DNA of 64,000 nucleotides. It comes from Deltaproteobacteria bacterium (GTDB taxonomy: Bacteria; Myxococcota_A; UBA9160; UBA4427). The notes under the pieces are model-generated. The model did not search any database. It was not told the origin of the DNA and worked only from the letters and a program-made list of their open reading frames with translations. The translations under genes were made by a program, and so were the position numbers. This document shows positions 45,670 through 54,521 of the stretch, one piece after another. The DNA lies in NCBI GenBank assembly GCA_029261855.1, contig JAJDAN010000024.1, positions 1 through 64,000 of the forward strand. Reading direction: 5' to 3'. How positions within the stretch are numbered: position 1 is the stretch's first letter; each line of letters opens with the position of its first letter.

Positions 45670-46293
45670 GTGTCCCTCCGCCGTCTCACTCTCGGATCTC
45701 GTCGCGCCGCAGGCTTCGCTTGCGGCTGCCTGGGCCTGGCTCTCGCCCTGGGATGTAGCGATGGCGGAAGCGAGCAGGCCAAGGGCGAAGCGCGGCCGAC
45801 CAGCGGGCAGATCGTGCGCGCCGTCATGACGAGCCTGCTGACGAACTCGGTCGAGGCCCGTGAGCAGGACGCCGCGGTGCCGGAGGCCGTGCCGAGCGAG
45901 CCAGTCGCGCAGCAAGGTGCCGAGTTCGCCGACCTGGAGGCCGAAGCGCCGCAGACCTGCGAGATCCCGTACAACGGACCGGTGACCATCGTCCGCGCGC
46001 CGACGGCAACCGCGTTCACGCGAGCCGTCGGCGACCCTCGGCGTGCTCGGATGGTCTACGAAACGGACGACACCGCAATCTGGGAGGACGGCCGGGTGGT
46101 CACGATGGATGTCGAGAATCTCGGCACCCATCTCAACGCCGTCGGCTGGGCGTCGAACCCGATGCAGATCCTGGGCGCTGGTGCGCGTCCGGGCGGGTCC
46201 GGACAGAATGTCGGCTGGGACTCGGCGACGTCTTCGTTCCAGAACAGCAAGTCGACCCAGAAGCGCAAGAAGAAGCGCCGCCGCCGCGGCTGA
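45670..46293 (+). CDS. Lipoprotein with polybasic C-terminus
   Basis: A 207-residue lipoprotein starting at GTG 45670. The lipobox is ALGC (about residue 29). The middle is Ala/Glu-rich, with a short beta-like region VTIVRAPTATAFTR. The last 13 residues are QKRKKKRRRRG, a strongly basic tail after a Ser/Asn-rich linker. Function is unknown. Such tails may bind LPS, DNA or anionic glycans. Confidence 0.6.
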   Translation: MSLRRLTLGSRRAAGFACGCLGLALALGCSDGGSEQAKGEARPTSGQIVRAVMTSLLTNSVEAREQDAAVPEAVPSEPVAQQGAEFADLEAEAPQTCEIPYNGPVTIVRAPTATAFTRAVGDPRRARMVYETDDTAIWEDGRVVTMDVENLGTHLNAVGWASNPMQILGAGARPGGSGQNVGWDSATSSFQNSKSTQKRKKKRRRRG

Positions 46294-46372
46294 CGACGCT
46301 GATCCCGGCGGTCCGTGCGACCGCCTGCAGCCCCGGGGTGCCCGTGCGATACTCGCGCGAGGAGGTCCCCCC

Positions 46373-46750
46373 ATGATCGGCACCGCCCTCGACCACGTCT
46401 CGTTCTGCGTCTCCGATCTGGACGCGGCCCTGCACTTCTACCAGGAGATCCTCGGCTGCAAACCGGTCGAGCGACCCGACTTCGGATTCGCCGGCGCCTG
46501 GCTGCAGGCATCGAACATCCAGATCCACCTCATCGTGCCGCCCGAAGGCATCCAGGGCCTCGGCAGCAATCCCGACCGCAACATTCCCCTCGCCAACCAC
46601 ACGGCCTTCGCCGTCGCCGACTACGAGAAAACTCGCGATCACCTGAAGGAGCATGGACTCGACGTGCTCGAGACCAGCCCGGAACAGGGGCAGATGTGGG
46701 TGCGCGATCCGGCGGGCAACATCCTCGAGTTCATCGCCGCCACGCGTTAG
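46373..46750 (+). CDS. VOC-family metalloprotein
   Basis: A 125-residue vicinal-oxygen-chelate protein (glyoxalase/dioxygenase fold). Metal ligand positions are seen as LDHVSFCV (His), IQIHLIV (His), NHTAFAV, and Glu in ILEFIA. AGGAGG is seven bases before ATG 46373. The reaction is unknown. It precedes DNA polymerase II by 10 bp, possibly in one transcript. Confidence 0.82.
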   Translation: MIGTALDHVSFCVSDLDAALHFYQEILGCKPVERPDFGFAGAWLQASNIQIHLIVPPEGIQGLGSNPDRNIPLANHTAFAVADYEKTRDHLKEHGLDVLETSPEQGQMWVRDPAGNILEFIAATR

Positions 46751-46760
46751 GCGGGACGCC

Positions 46761-49166
46761 GTGCCGGAGGGCGGAGCTTCCTATCGAGGGTTGATTTGGC
46801 AAGGGCTGATCCTGCAGCCCAGCTACCGGGTCCGCAACGGGCGCCCCGTGGTGCAGCTGTACGGGCGTCTCCAGAACGGGGAACCGTTCCTGGTGGAAGA
46901 CGACCGCGAGCGCCCCTACTTCTTCGTGCGCGCCTCGGAAGCACACCGCGCCACTGGCGAACGCGACGTCGAGGTACGCGCGAGCGACCTTCGCAATCTC
47001 GACGGCGAAGCCGTGTCCCAGGTGGTGGTGACGATCCCGGGCAAGGTCCCGGCCCTGCGCGACCGGCTCGACGCCCAGGGGGCGGGGTCCTGCGAGGCGG
47101 ACGTCCGCTTTTCGTATCGCTACCTGATCGACCGCGAGATTCGCGCTTCGGTCGCGATCGAAGGGGAGCCCCGCAAACGCGACGGACTGCTCTACTTCCG
47201 CAACCCGACGCTGTCTCCCGGCAGCGCACCCCCACCCGCGCTCGTCACCCTGTCGATCGACCTCGAGACCACGATGGACGCGAACACGATCCTGTCCGCC
47301 GCAATCGTGTGCACGGGGCCCGGGGACGAACGGGTGGAAGAGGTCCACGTCGTCCACGAAGACCGCATCGACGACCCCCACGCACGCATCCATTCGAACG
47401 AACGACACCTGCTGGTCGCGGTGGCGGCTCGCATCCGCGAACTCGACCCGGACCTGATCGTCGGCTGGAACGTGGTGGACTTCGACCTGCAGGTCTTCAC
47501 CCGCCGCTGCGAGCACCTCGGGCTGCCGCCGCGCGAGGGGCGTCTCGGACGCACGGACGGCGCGGTCGGCTTCCAGCAGGACCGGGGCTTCACACGCCAG
47601 AGCCGCGCGGAGATCCCCGGGCGCATGGTGGTGGACGGCATCGCGCTCGTGCGCGACGCCATGCGACTGCCCGACTACCGCCTCGAGACCGTCGCCCAGG
47701 CCGTGCTCGGGCGCGGCAAGAAGATCGACCACGAAGCACCGAACGCCGGCGAGGAGATCCAGCGTCTCTACCGCGAGGACCCGGAAGCCCTCGTCGCGTA
47801 CAACCTCGAAGACGCGCGACTGGTGATCGAGATCCTCGAGCACGAGGGTCTGCTCGCGCTCACCCTCGAACGCAGCCTGCTCTCGGGGATGCAGCTCGAC
47901 CGGGTCGGCGCGAGCATCGCTTCTTTCGACCTGCTCTACCTGCCCGAGCTGCGGAAGCGCGGCGTGGTGGCGCCCAGTGTCGACGCGTCGCGCAAGACGG
48001 CGCCGATCCAGGGCGGCGCGCTGCTCGACGCAGTGCCCGGGGTCACGCCCAACGTGGCGGTCTTCGACTTCAAGAGCCTCTACCCGAGTCTCGTCCGAAC
48101 CTTCAACCTCGACCCCCTGGCGCTCGCCCAGGGCGCCACCGCCGAACCGGAAGACTGCATCGTCGCACCCAACGGCGCGCGCTTCTCGCGCGAGCCGGCA
48201 ATCCTCCCCGCCATCATCGAACGCTTCATGCAACGGCGCGAAGACGCCCGCGGCCGCGGGGCACGGCACGCCGATCAGGCGATCAAGATCATGATGAACG
48301 CGATGTTCGGCGTATTCGCCGCTTCGTCCTGCCGCTTCTTCGATCCACGCGTCGCGAACGCGATCACCGGCTTCGGTCAGCAGACCCTGGGCTGGACCCG
48401 GGACGCCTTCCAGGCCGAAGGCATGCGCGTGGTGTACGGCGACACGGACTCGGTCTTCGTGCAGCTCGACACGGACGCCGACGGTCCCGGCCGCCGGGAA
48501 GCGAAGCGCGCACATGCCGTCGCACTGCGCGAACGCGTGGAAGCGCGGATCGGCGAGCGCATCCGAAGCGAGTACGGCGTCGAGCCGCGGCTGACCCTCG
48601 AGCTCGAGAAGGTCTACGACCGCCTCTTCCTGCCTCACGTGCGAGGCGGCCGCGGCGTCAGCAAGAAGCGCTACGCAGGTTGGGAGGACGGTCGCCTCGA
48701 GATCGTCGGGCTCGAAGCCGTGCGCCGAGACTGGCCGGCGGTCGCAGGGCGCCTGCAAGAAGGCATGCTCGAGCGGCTCTTCAGCGACGACAGCTACGCG
48801 AGCGTGATGCCCTTCGTCAAGCAGGTCACCGACGACGTGACCGAAGGCAAGCTCGACAACGAGCTCGTGTACGTCAAGCGGATCCGCAAGCGCAACCTCG
48901 ACAGCTACACGGCGTCGACGCCGCCCCACGTCCAGGCTGCGCGCAAGCTCGAACAGGCGGGCGTCCAGGTCGGTCCCATCGTGCGGTACGTGATCGCGAG
49001 AACCGGGCCCGAGCCCGTCTTCCCCGGAGGCCCGCTGCCCCGGGACGTCGACCGACGTCACTACGTCGAACGCGTGCTCCGGCCCGTCGCGGACGCGATC
49101 CTCGTGGAGATCGGCCACAGCTTCGACGAAGCCATGGGGCAACCTCAACAGCTCGATCTGCTCTAG
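46761..49166 (+). CDS. polB: DNA polymerase II (family B)
   Basis: An 801-residue family B polymerase, close to the 783-residue E. coli enzyme. The 3'-5' exonuclease runs in the first half: Exo I SIDLETT, Exo II VGWNVVDFDLQ, Exo III YNLEDARLV. Polymerase motif A is DFKSLYPSLVR, motif B KIMMNAMFGVFA, and motif C YGDTDSVFV. Pol II acts in replication restart and damage bypass. The start is GTG at 46761. A TTG near 46793 is an alternative. Confidence 0.93.
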   Translation: MPEGGASYRGLIWQGLILQPSYRVRNGRPVVQLYGRLQNGEPFLVEDDRERPYFFVRASEAHRATGERDVEVRASDLRNLDGEAVSQVVVTIPGKVPALRDRLDAQGAGSCEADVRFSYRYLIDREIRASVAIEGEPRKRDGLLYFRNPTLSPGSAPPPALVTLSIDLETTMDANTILSAAIVCTGPGDERVEEVHVVHEDRIDDPHARIHSNERHLLVAVAARIRELDPDLIVGWNVVDFDLQVFTRRCEHLGLPPREGRLGRTDGAVGFQQDRGFTRQSRAEIPGRMVVDGIALVRDAMRLPDYRLETVAQAVLGRGKKIDHEAPNAGEEIQRLYREDPEALVAYNLEDARLVIEILEHEGLLALTLERSLLSGMQLDRVGASIASFDLLYLPELRKRGVVAPSVDASRKTAPIQGGALLDAVPGVTPNVAVFDFKSLYPSLVRTFNLDPLALAQGATAEPEDCIVAPNGARFSREPAILPAIIERFMQRREDARGRGARHADQAIKIMMNAMFGVFAASSCRFFDPRVANAITGFGQQTLGWTRDAFQAEGMRVVYGDTDSVFVQLDTDADGPGRREAKRAHAVALRERVEARIGERIRSEYGVEPRLTLELEKVYDRLFLPHVRGGRGVSKKRYAGWEDGRLEIVGLEAVRRDWPAVAGRLQEGMLERLFSDDSYASVMPFVKQVTDDVTEGKLDNELVYVKRIRKRNLDSYTASTPPHVQAARKLEQAGVQVGPIVRYVIARTGPEPVFPGGPLPRDVDRRHYVERVLRPVADAILVEIGHSFDEAMGQPQQLDLL

Positions 49167-49582
49167 CGACCCGAGTGCGTGCTCAGCTCGTCCCTGTTCC
49201 AGAACGCGCGTTCGTCATGCCGAAGCTTCGCGCGTCGAACTTCATTTCGATTGACACTGCGGAACGTCGGCCAGTAACCTTTGCAAGAGGCGGGTCAACC
49301 GTTCGGCCCGCGACGATGGGCGCGATGAGCGCCATCGGCGCAAGCCTGATTCAGGCGAACCGCGTCCGGGATCGGGGGAGGCGACCGAAAAGAGAGAGGA
49401 AGAGAAAGAAGAAAGTGAGTCGCGCAGGGCGCAGGAAGCCCTGCCCTCCGGCGAACGACGGGTCACAGCCTGTCGAGGCGCCGCGTCCATCAGGCCGGGA
49501 AACCCGGCAAGGGAACGGTCGAACGCCCGGGATCGAAGATCTCGGGCGTTCGCTGCTCTGGAGCAGCATTCTCTGCGCCGCC
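49167..49582. other. 416-bp gap with no clear gene
   Basis: Between the polymerase stop and the rhomboid start. The rhomboid frame stays open back through this gap, with a possible ATG at 49316. The encoded extension is a basic run (RERKRKKKVSRAGRR) and lacks protein-like composition. The region also holds a purine-rich stretch near 49375-49415 and the inverted repeat at 49520. I see no RNA gene. Confidence 0.5.
49520..49552. terminator. 15-bp inverted repeat, probable transcript end
   Basis: CGAACGCCCGGGATC, a 3-nt loop GAA, then GATCTCGGGCGTTCG: 14 of 15 pairs. It sits 30 bp before the rhomboid ATG and has no U-tract. It could end the polymerase transcript, or be an operator or 5' UTR structure for the rhomboid gene. 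Confidence 0.6.
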
Positions 49583-50518
49583 ATGACGGGACCCGAAGAC
49601 GAAGCAGAGAACACCCCCGGAGATCCCACCCGGGATGCCGCTCCCGACGAGAGCGGTGTCGTGCGGTCCACCACCGACCGCCGCAGCGTGGACGAGTGGC
49701 TGCTCGTCCTGACCGCAGAAAGCTTTCGCGCCTCGGTGCATCACACGGGTCAGCACTTCATCGTGCACGTTCCCGCAACCGAGCGCGAAGCCGCGAGACG
49801 GGTGCTCGACCAGTATGAGACCGAGAACGCCCGGCCCCCGCGGCCGCGCAGCCTGCCGGCCGAACGGATCGGCGAGATCGAGCGCTTCGCCGGCGGCCTG
49901 TTCGCCCTCGCGATCGTCGCGTTCTTTGCCTGGACCGGGCCGCGGGACCCGGCGGTCACCTGGTTCGCAAACGGTGGTGCCGACGCCAGCGCGATCCTCG
50001 ACGGCGAGCTGTGGCGCACCATCACGGCCCTGTGCCTGCATGCGGACTGGGCGCACGTGCTGTCGAACGCGCTCTTCGGTGCGCTGTTCGTGGCGGCGTC
50101 CGCCGGGGGCTACGGCCCCGGTGTGGCACTGCTGCTGATGGTCGTGGCCGGAGCCGCGGGCAATCTCGAGAACGCCCTGTTCCAGGGGCCGGGCCACGCG
50201 TCGGTCGGGGCATCGACCGCGGTCTTCGCGGCGGTCGGACTGCTCGGCGGGCGCGGCGTGGCCCAGCGGCTGCGACGCGGTGACATCGGGATGCGCCTCT
50301 GGGTTCCGATTGCCGCGGGACTCGCCATCATCGCCATGCTCGGAACTGGCGAGCGATCGGACGTCTGGGCGCATCTGTTTGGCTTCCTGACAGGAGGCTT
50401 CCTGGGGATTCCGGCCACCCTGGCCTGGCCGCGGACGGCCGGCCCCGCCGTGCAGGTGGTCGCCGCTGCCACGGCGGTGGCCATCCTCGCCGAAGCCTGG
50501 CGCCTCGCCCTCGTCTGA
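49583..50518 (+). CDS. Rhomboid-family intramembrane protease
   Basis: A 311-residue rhomboid with a cytoplasmic N-terminal extension of about 110 residues. The Hx3N-type motif is HADWAHVLSNALFGALF, the catalytic Ser is in GHASVGASTAVFAA (family GxSx), and the His is in VWAHLFGFLTGGF. These complete the Ser-His dyad. Six helices are expected. The ATG at 49583 is chosen because sequence upstream of it looks non-coding. The substrate is unknown. Confidence 0.85.
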   Translation: MTGPEDEAENTPGDPTRDAAPDESGVVRSTTDRRSVDEWLLVLTAESFRASVHHTGQHFIVHVPATEREAARRVLDQYETENARPPRPRSLPAERIGEIERFAGGLFALAIVAFFAWTGPRDPAVTWFANGGADASAILDGELWRTITALCLHADWAHVLSNALFGALFVAASAGGYGPGVALLLMVVAGAAGNLENALFQGPGHASVGASTAVFAAVGLLGGRGVAQRLRRGDIGMRLWVPIAAGLAIIAMLGTGERSDVWAHLFGFLTGGFLGIPATLAWPRTAGPAVQVVAAATAVAILAEAWRLALV

Positions 50519-50602
50519 ACGCGTTAGAATCCGCTGCTTCGACAAGGCCCCCGTTCGACCCCACCCACGCGAGCACTCGCGGAAGAGAGGACGCTGCTGC
50601 TG

Positions 50603-53209
50603 ATGGCGGAGCGCCACAGGACATCCCGGCCCCAGCGTCTCCCGGTCATTCGAAGCATCCCCTGGCTGGCTGCCCTCGCGGTCGTCGCGGCCCTGGCACA
50701 GGCGCCGCCGGCCTCCGCTCAGGACGAGGACGTCATCGGGTCGGTCAGCATCCAGACCACTCTCGGCACGTTCTTCGTCGAGCTCGAGGAAGACAACCCC
50801 ACGGTCCGGCCCTTCGCCCGGGCCTTCGCGAGCCTCGTCAAGGACCGCACCTTCTTCCACTTGAGCGACAAGACGATCGGTTGCGACGCCGACGACCCGA
50901 ACTGCTTCCTGTGTACCTGCGACTTCGCTGGCGCCACGATGAACGCCTGCAGCGAGGACGTCGGCGTCTGCGACGACGCACAGAACCCCCTCCCCTGCAC
51001 CAACACCACGCCCGAATTCCGGGCGATCGACCAGCTCGTCACCTCGCGGGTGGTCCACGCCGGCGTCCTCGAGATCGACGGTGGCAACAATCTGATCGAG
51101 GCCAACAACGTCCTTGGCCCGCCCCTGGACACGGGAGCCGCGGGGGTGTTCGAGAACAACCTGCTCACCGTGGCCTTCGTTCGAGACGCCCCCGCTGCCC
51201 CCGGTGAAATCGGAGAGATCACCCCGGAGTGGATCATCAACCTCGTCGACAACTCGGACCTCGTGCGCGAGGACGGGTTCACCTTCGACGACGCGGACGA
51301 CGACGGGAACAACGCCTACTTCGTGATCGGCCAGGTGGGCACGGGCGGCGACATCGTGGCCCAGCTCGCGGGGCTGGCGACCACCGACGCCCGCTGCAAC
51401 GACAGCCTGCTCGGCCCGCCGTCCACGAGCTCGGCGGTGCTCGCCGAACTCGCGCAGCTGCCCGTCGTCGACTTCACGATGGAAGACCCGAACGGCGAGC
51501 CCATCCTGGTCGAGCTCTGCAACTCTGGCTTCTCCCCCCCGGACTACCCGGCCTGCCTGAATCCGCTGTGCGTCGAGCTGTCCGCCGACGAGCTCAGCTG
51601 CCTGGACCCCCTCTGCTACGCGGTCGAAGAACTCGAGACGCCCGTGAACGGAAGCACCCACGAATGCACCTTCCCGGTGCAACCGAACTTCCCGCTCATC
51701 ACCATCGCCCAGCCCTCCGGCGTCACCCTGGTGGCGAACGGCCTGGCCCCGCCCGAGCCCGCCAACTTCCTCGACTTCCCCAACAACCCGGCGATCACCA
51801 TCGACATCCGCAACGTCAACTGCTTCGTCGACATCAACGACCCGCCCGGCAACTGCGCCAACCCGGGTGTGTCGACCTTCTTCGAGGTCGCGAGCGGCGG
51901 CTCGGCTGGGCTGCTGCGGACCTCGGACACGTCACAAACGACGGTGACCGGCGGCAGCGTCGACGAGATCGAGCTGTACGACCAGGGCCGCGCGGTCCTG
52001 CAGGGCGGCAGCGTGGGTACGCTGACCTCCACCGATACGTCGGACCTCGCCATGCAGGCTGGCGGCAGCCTCACCAGCTGGGTCGCCCAGAACGATTCCA
52101 CCGGGCTCGTCACCGGCGGCGACCCGGTGACCCTCGACGCCCAGGAGCAGTCCTTCGTCCGCATCGTGGGTAACGGCTTCGAGGTCGACGCGAATCCGGT
52201 CGCCTTGGGACCGGTCGCGAGCGTCACCGGCATCCTGACGGGAACGCTGGCCTCGGGCGAGACCCTCGACCTTGACTTCGACCAGGTGGCTGCGGACCAG
52301 AATCTCTACCTGCTCGCTACCGACGCCATGCAGACCCCGGTGGACCTGGTACTCGTCGGGTCCGGGGGCAATCCCGCCGATCCGCTGACGGGGTTCGGAT
52401 CGGTTTCCACCGGCTTCCGGATCGCACAGACCGAAGTCACGAACGCCGAGTACGCCGACTTCCTCGACGCGGTTGCCAAGAGCGACCCCCACGACCTGTA
52501 CGATACGCGCATGGAGACGGACAGCCGGGGAGGCATCGCCCGCAGCGGCGGCCAGGGCAACTATTCCTACGACCCGATCTCGGGCCTCGCCGACCAGCCC
52601 GTCGTGTTCGTCTCGCGCGACGACGCCATGCGCTACGCGAACTGGCTGCACAACCGCATGCCCACGATCGGGGGCGACGCCGCCACCGAGGACGGCGCCT
52701 ACCTCTTCGACGCTGGCGTCCTCCAGGGCGGACGCCAGCCCAGGGCCCGCTACTTCGTGCCGACCCGGGACGAGTGGTACAAGGCCGCCTACTACGACGA
52801 CGGCACGGCGACCTGGTTCGACTTCCCGACTTCGTCGGACACCCTGCCCACCACCCAGGTCCCGACCCGGGACATCGGCAACGGCGTCAACGCCCAGGGC
52901 GCGCTCGCCGCGGCGGCACCGCTGACGGACGCCGGCGCCTACGCGTTCTCTCCGAGCCCGTTCGGGACCCTCGATCAGGGGGGCAACGTCGTCGAATGGC
53001 TCGAGGACACCCTCGGTCTGCGCGGCGGGCACTGGAATCTTCCCGGCGCCCGGACCCAGAGCGACGCTGCGCCCGTGACCGTCGCCAACGCCGATGCGCA
53101 GGAGAACTTCCTGGGCTTCCGGGTCCCGGAGCCGCGCAGCGGGTTGTTGGCCCTGGCCGCGCTGTCCGTCATCGCCGCGCTGCGTCGGCGCGTCCGGTCG
53201 CGCTGCTGA
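50603..53209 (+). CDS. PEP-CTERM protein fusing cyclophilin-like and SUMF1/FGE-like domains
   Basis: An 868-residue exported protein. The signal peptide ends at ASAQ. Residues about 45-300 follow a cyclophilin-like PPIase fold (SIQTTLGTFFVELEED, then NNLLTVAFVRD and AYFVIGQV) with inserted Cys-rich loops. The middle (about 430-590) is beta-rich and acidic, with repeats like TGGSVDEI / QGGSVGTL. Residues about 598-850 are a formylglycine-generating-enzyme/SUMF1-like domain (IAQTEVTNAEYADFLDAV, YFVPTRDEWYKAAYY, TLDQGGNVVEWLED). The C-terminus RVPEPRSGLLALAAL plus a basic end is a PEP-CTERM sorting signal for exosortase. The PPIase active site looks degraded. Confidence 0.85.
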   Translation: MAERHRTSRPQRLPVIRSIPWLAALAVVAALAQAPPASAQDEDVIGSVSIQTTLGTFFVELEEDNPTVRPFARAFASLVKDRTFFHLSDKTIGCDADDPNCFLCTCDFAGATMNACSEDVGVCDDAQNPLPCTNTTPEFRAIDQLVTSRVVHAGVLEIDGGNNLIEANNVLGPPLDTGAAGVFENNLLTVAFVRDAPAAPGEIGEITPEWIINLVDNSDLVREDGFTFDDADDDGNNAYFVIGQVGTGGDIVAQLAGLATTDARCNDSLLGPPSTSSAVLAELAQLPVVDFTMEDPNGEPILVELCNSGFSPPDYPACLNPLCVELSADELSCLDPLCYAVEELETPVNGSTHECTFPVQPNFPLITIAQPSGVTLVANGLAPPEPANFLDFPNNPAITIDIRNVNCFVDINDPPGNCANPGVSTFFEVASGGSAGLLRTSDTSQTTVTGGSVDEIELYDQGRAVLQGGSVGTLTSTDTSDLAMQAGGSLTSWVAQNDSTGLVTGGDPVTLDAQEQSFVRIVGNGFEVDANPVALGPVASVTGILTGTLASGETLDLDFDQVAADQNLYLLATDAMQTPVDLVLVGSGGNPADPLTGFGSVSTGFRIAQTEVTNAEYADFLDAVAKSDPHDLYDTRMETDSRGGIARSGGQGNYSYDPISGLADQPVVFVSRDDAMRYANWLHNRMPTIGGDAATEDGAYLFDAGVLQGGRQPRARYFVPTRDEWYKAAYYDDGTATWFDFPTSSDTLPTTQVPTRDIGNGVNAQGALAAAAPLTDAGAYAFSPSPFGTLDQGGNVVEWLEDTLGLRGGHWNLPGARTQSDAAPVTVANADAQENFLGFRVPEPRSGLLALAALSVIAALRRRVRSRC

Positions 53210-53332
53210 CCGACGCGCTTGCCGCGTCGCGCACGCAACGGACCGTTTGACGTTTCCGGGGGACGCGGCTAGAACGTGTTCCACTCGCGCCGCCAGCGCC
53301 TCGCTTGAACCCGGTTCACCCGAGAGACGTCC

Positions 53333-54508
53333 ATGTACATCGACTACTCCCCCGAGCAGAAGGCCCTCTCCGCAGAGCTGCGCAGCTACTTCGCGCAGCT
53401 CATGACGCCCGAAGAAAAGGCGAGCATGCGCGGCGCCGAGGGGGGTGAGACCTATCGCCGGATCGTTCGGCAGATGGGCAAGGACGGCTGGCTCGGCGTC
53501 GGCTTCCCGAAGGAGTTCGGCGGCCAGGGACGAACCACCCTCGAGCAGTTCATCTTCATCGACGAGCTGCGAAGGGCCGGGGCGCCGCTGCCCTTCGTGA
53601 CCCTCAGCACCGTCGGGCCCGCGCTGATGGAGCTCGGGTCCCCCGAGCAGAAGGCCGAGTTCATCCCGAAGATCCTCGCGGGCGAGGTCCACTTCGCCAT
53701 CGGCTACACCGAGCCCGAGGCCGGGACCGACCTGGCTTCCCTGTCGACGTCGGCGGTCAAGGACGGCAACGAGTACATCATCAACGGGACCAAGATCTTC
53801 ACCAGCGGTGCGCACGACGCCGACTACATCTGGCTTGCGGCCCGAACCAGCTCGGAAGGCAAGAAGCACCACGGCATCACGATCTTCATCCTCGACACGA
53901 AGGACCCCGGCTTCAGCACGTCGCTGATCCACACGATCGGCGAGGTCTCGACCTGCATGACCTACTACGAAAACTGCAGGGTCCCCGAGAGCAACGTCGT
54001 CGGCGGGGTGAACGGCGGCTGGCGACTCATCACCAGCCAGCTCAACCACGAACGCGTGGGCCTGGCGGCCTTCGGCGGACTCGCCCTCAAGCACTACGAC
54101 GACGTCGTGGACTGGGCGCGGGAAACCCTCGCCGAAGACGGCCAACCCGTCGCGAGTCGACCCTGGGCACAGATCGCTCTCGGCGAAGCCCGTGCAAGAC
54201 TCGACGCCATGCGCCTGATGAACTGGCGCATGGCCTGGCAGCTCGAGCAGGGCGCCATGAACCCCGCCCAGGCCTCGGCGGTGAAGGTGTACGGCACCGA
54301 GACCGTGATCGAGGTGTACCGCCTGTTGCTGAACGTCGTGGGGACCGCCGGCGCAGCGCACCGCGGTTCGGCGGGCGCCGTCCTCGAGGGAGACCTCGAG
54401 CACAACTACCGCGTCGCGACGATCAACACCTACGGCGGCGGCGTCAACGAGATCCAGCGCGAGATCGTATCGATGGCCGGTCTGGCCATGCCGCGCGTTC
54501 CGCGCTGA
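53333..54508 (+). CDS. Acyl-CoA dehydrogenase, first subunit of second pair
   Basis: A 391-residue acyl-CoA dehydrogenase. N-terminal domain with GFPKEFGGQGRTTLEQF. The substrate/FAD strand is YTEPEAGTDLASL, with TKIFTSGAHDADY after it. Late NTYGGGVNEIQREIVS resembles FadE26/ChsE-type subunits of steroid side-chain dehydrogenases. The next gene, 13 bp on, is a shorter dehydrogenase. Together they would form a heteromeric enzyme. Confidence 0.9.
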   Translation: MYIDYSPEQKALSAELRSYFAQLMTPEEKASMRGAEGGETYRRIVRQMGKDGWLGVGFPKEFGGQGRTTLEQFIFIDELRRAGAPLPFVTLSTVGPALMELGSPEQKAEFIPKILAGEVHFAIGYTEPEAGTDLASLSTSAVKDGNEYIINGTKIFTSGAHDADYIWLAARTSSEGKKHHGITIFILDTKDPGFSTSLIHTIGEVSTCMTYYENCRVPESNVVGGVNGGWRLITSQLNHERVGLAAFGGLALKHYDDVVDWARETLAEDGQPVASRPWAQIALGEARARLDAMRLMNWRMAWQLEQGAMNPAQASAVKVYGTETVIEVYRLLLNVVGTAGAAHRGSAGAVLEGDLEHNYRVATINTYGGGVNEIQREIVSMAGLAMPRVPR

Positions 54509-54521
54509 GGAAGCCAAAGCC

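Noticed and set aside
46731-49148. An 805-codon open frame on the minus strand opposite DNA polymerase II
   Set aside because: High GC leaves antisense frames open. The product lacks any recognisable fold, while the plus strand shows all polymerase motifs.
49316-49582. In-frame N-terminal extension of the rhomboid protein from ATG 49316
   Set aside because: The extension is low-complexity basic sequence and includes a hairpin. The ATG at 49583 gives a normal N-terminus. Kept as a finding rather than a start choice.
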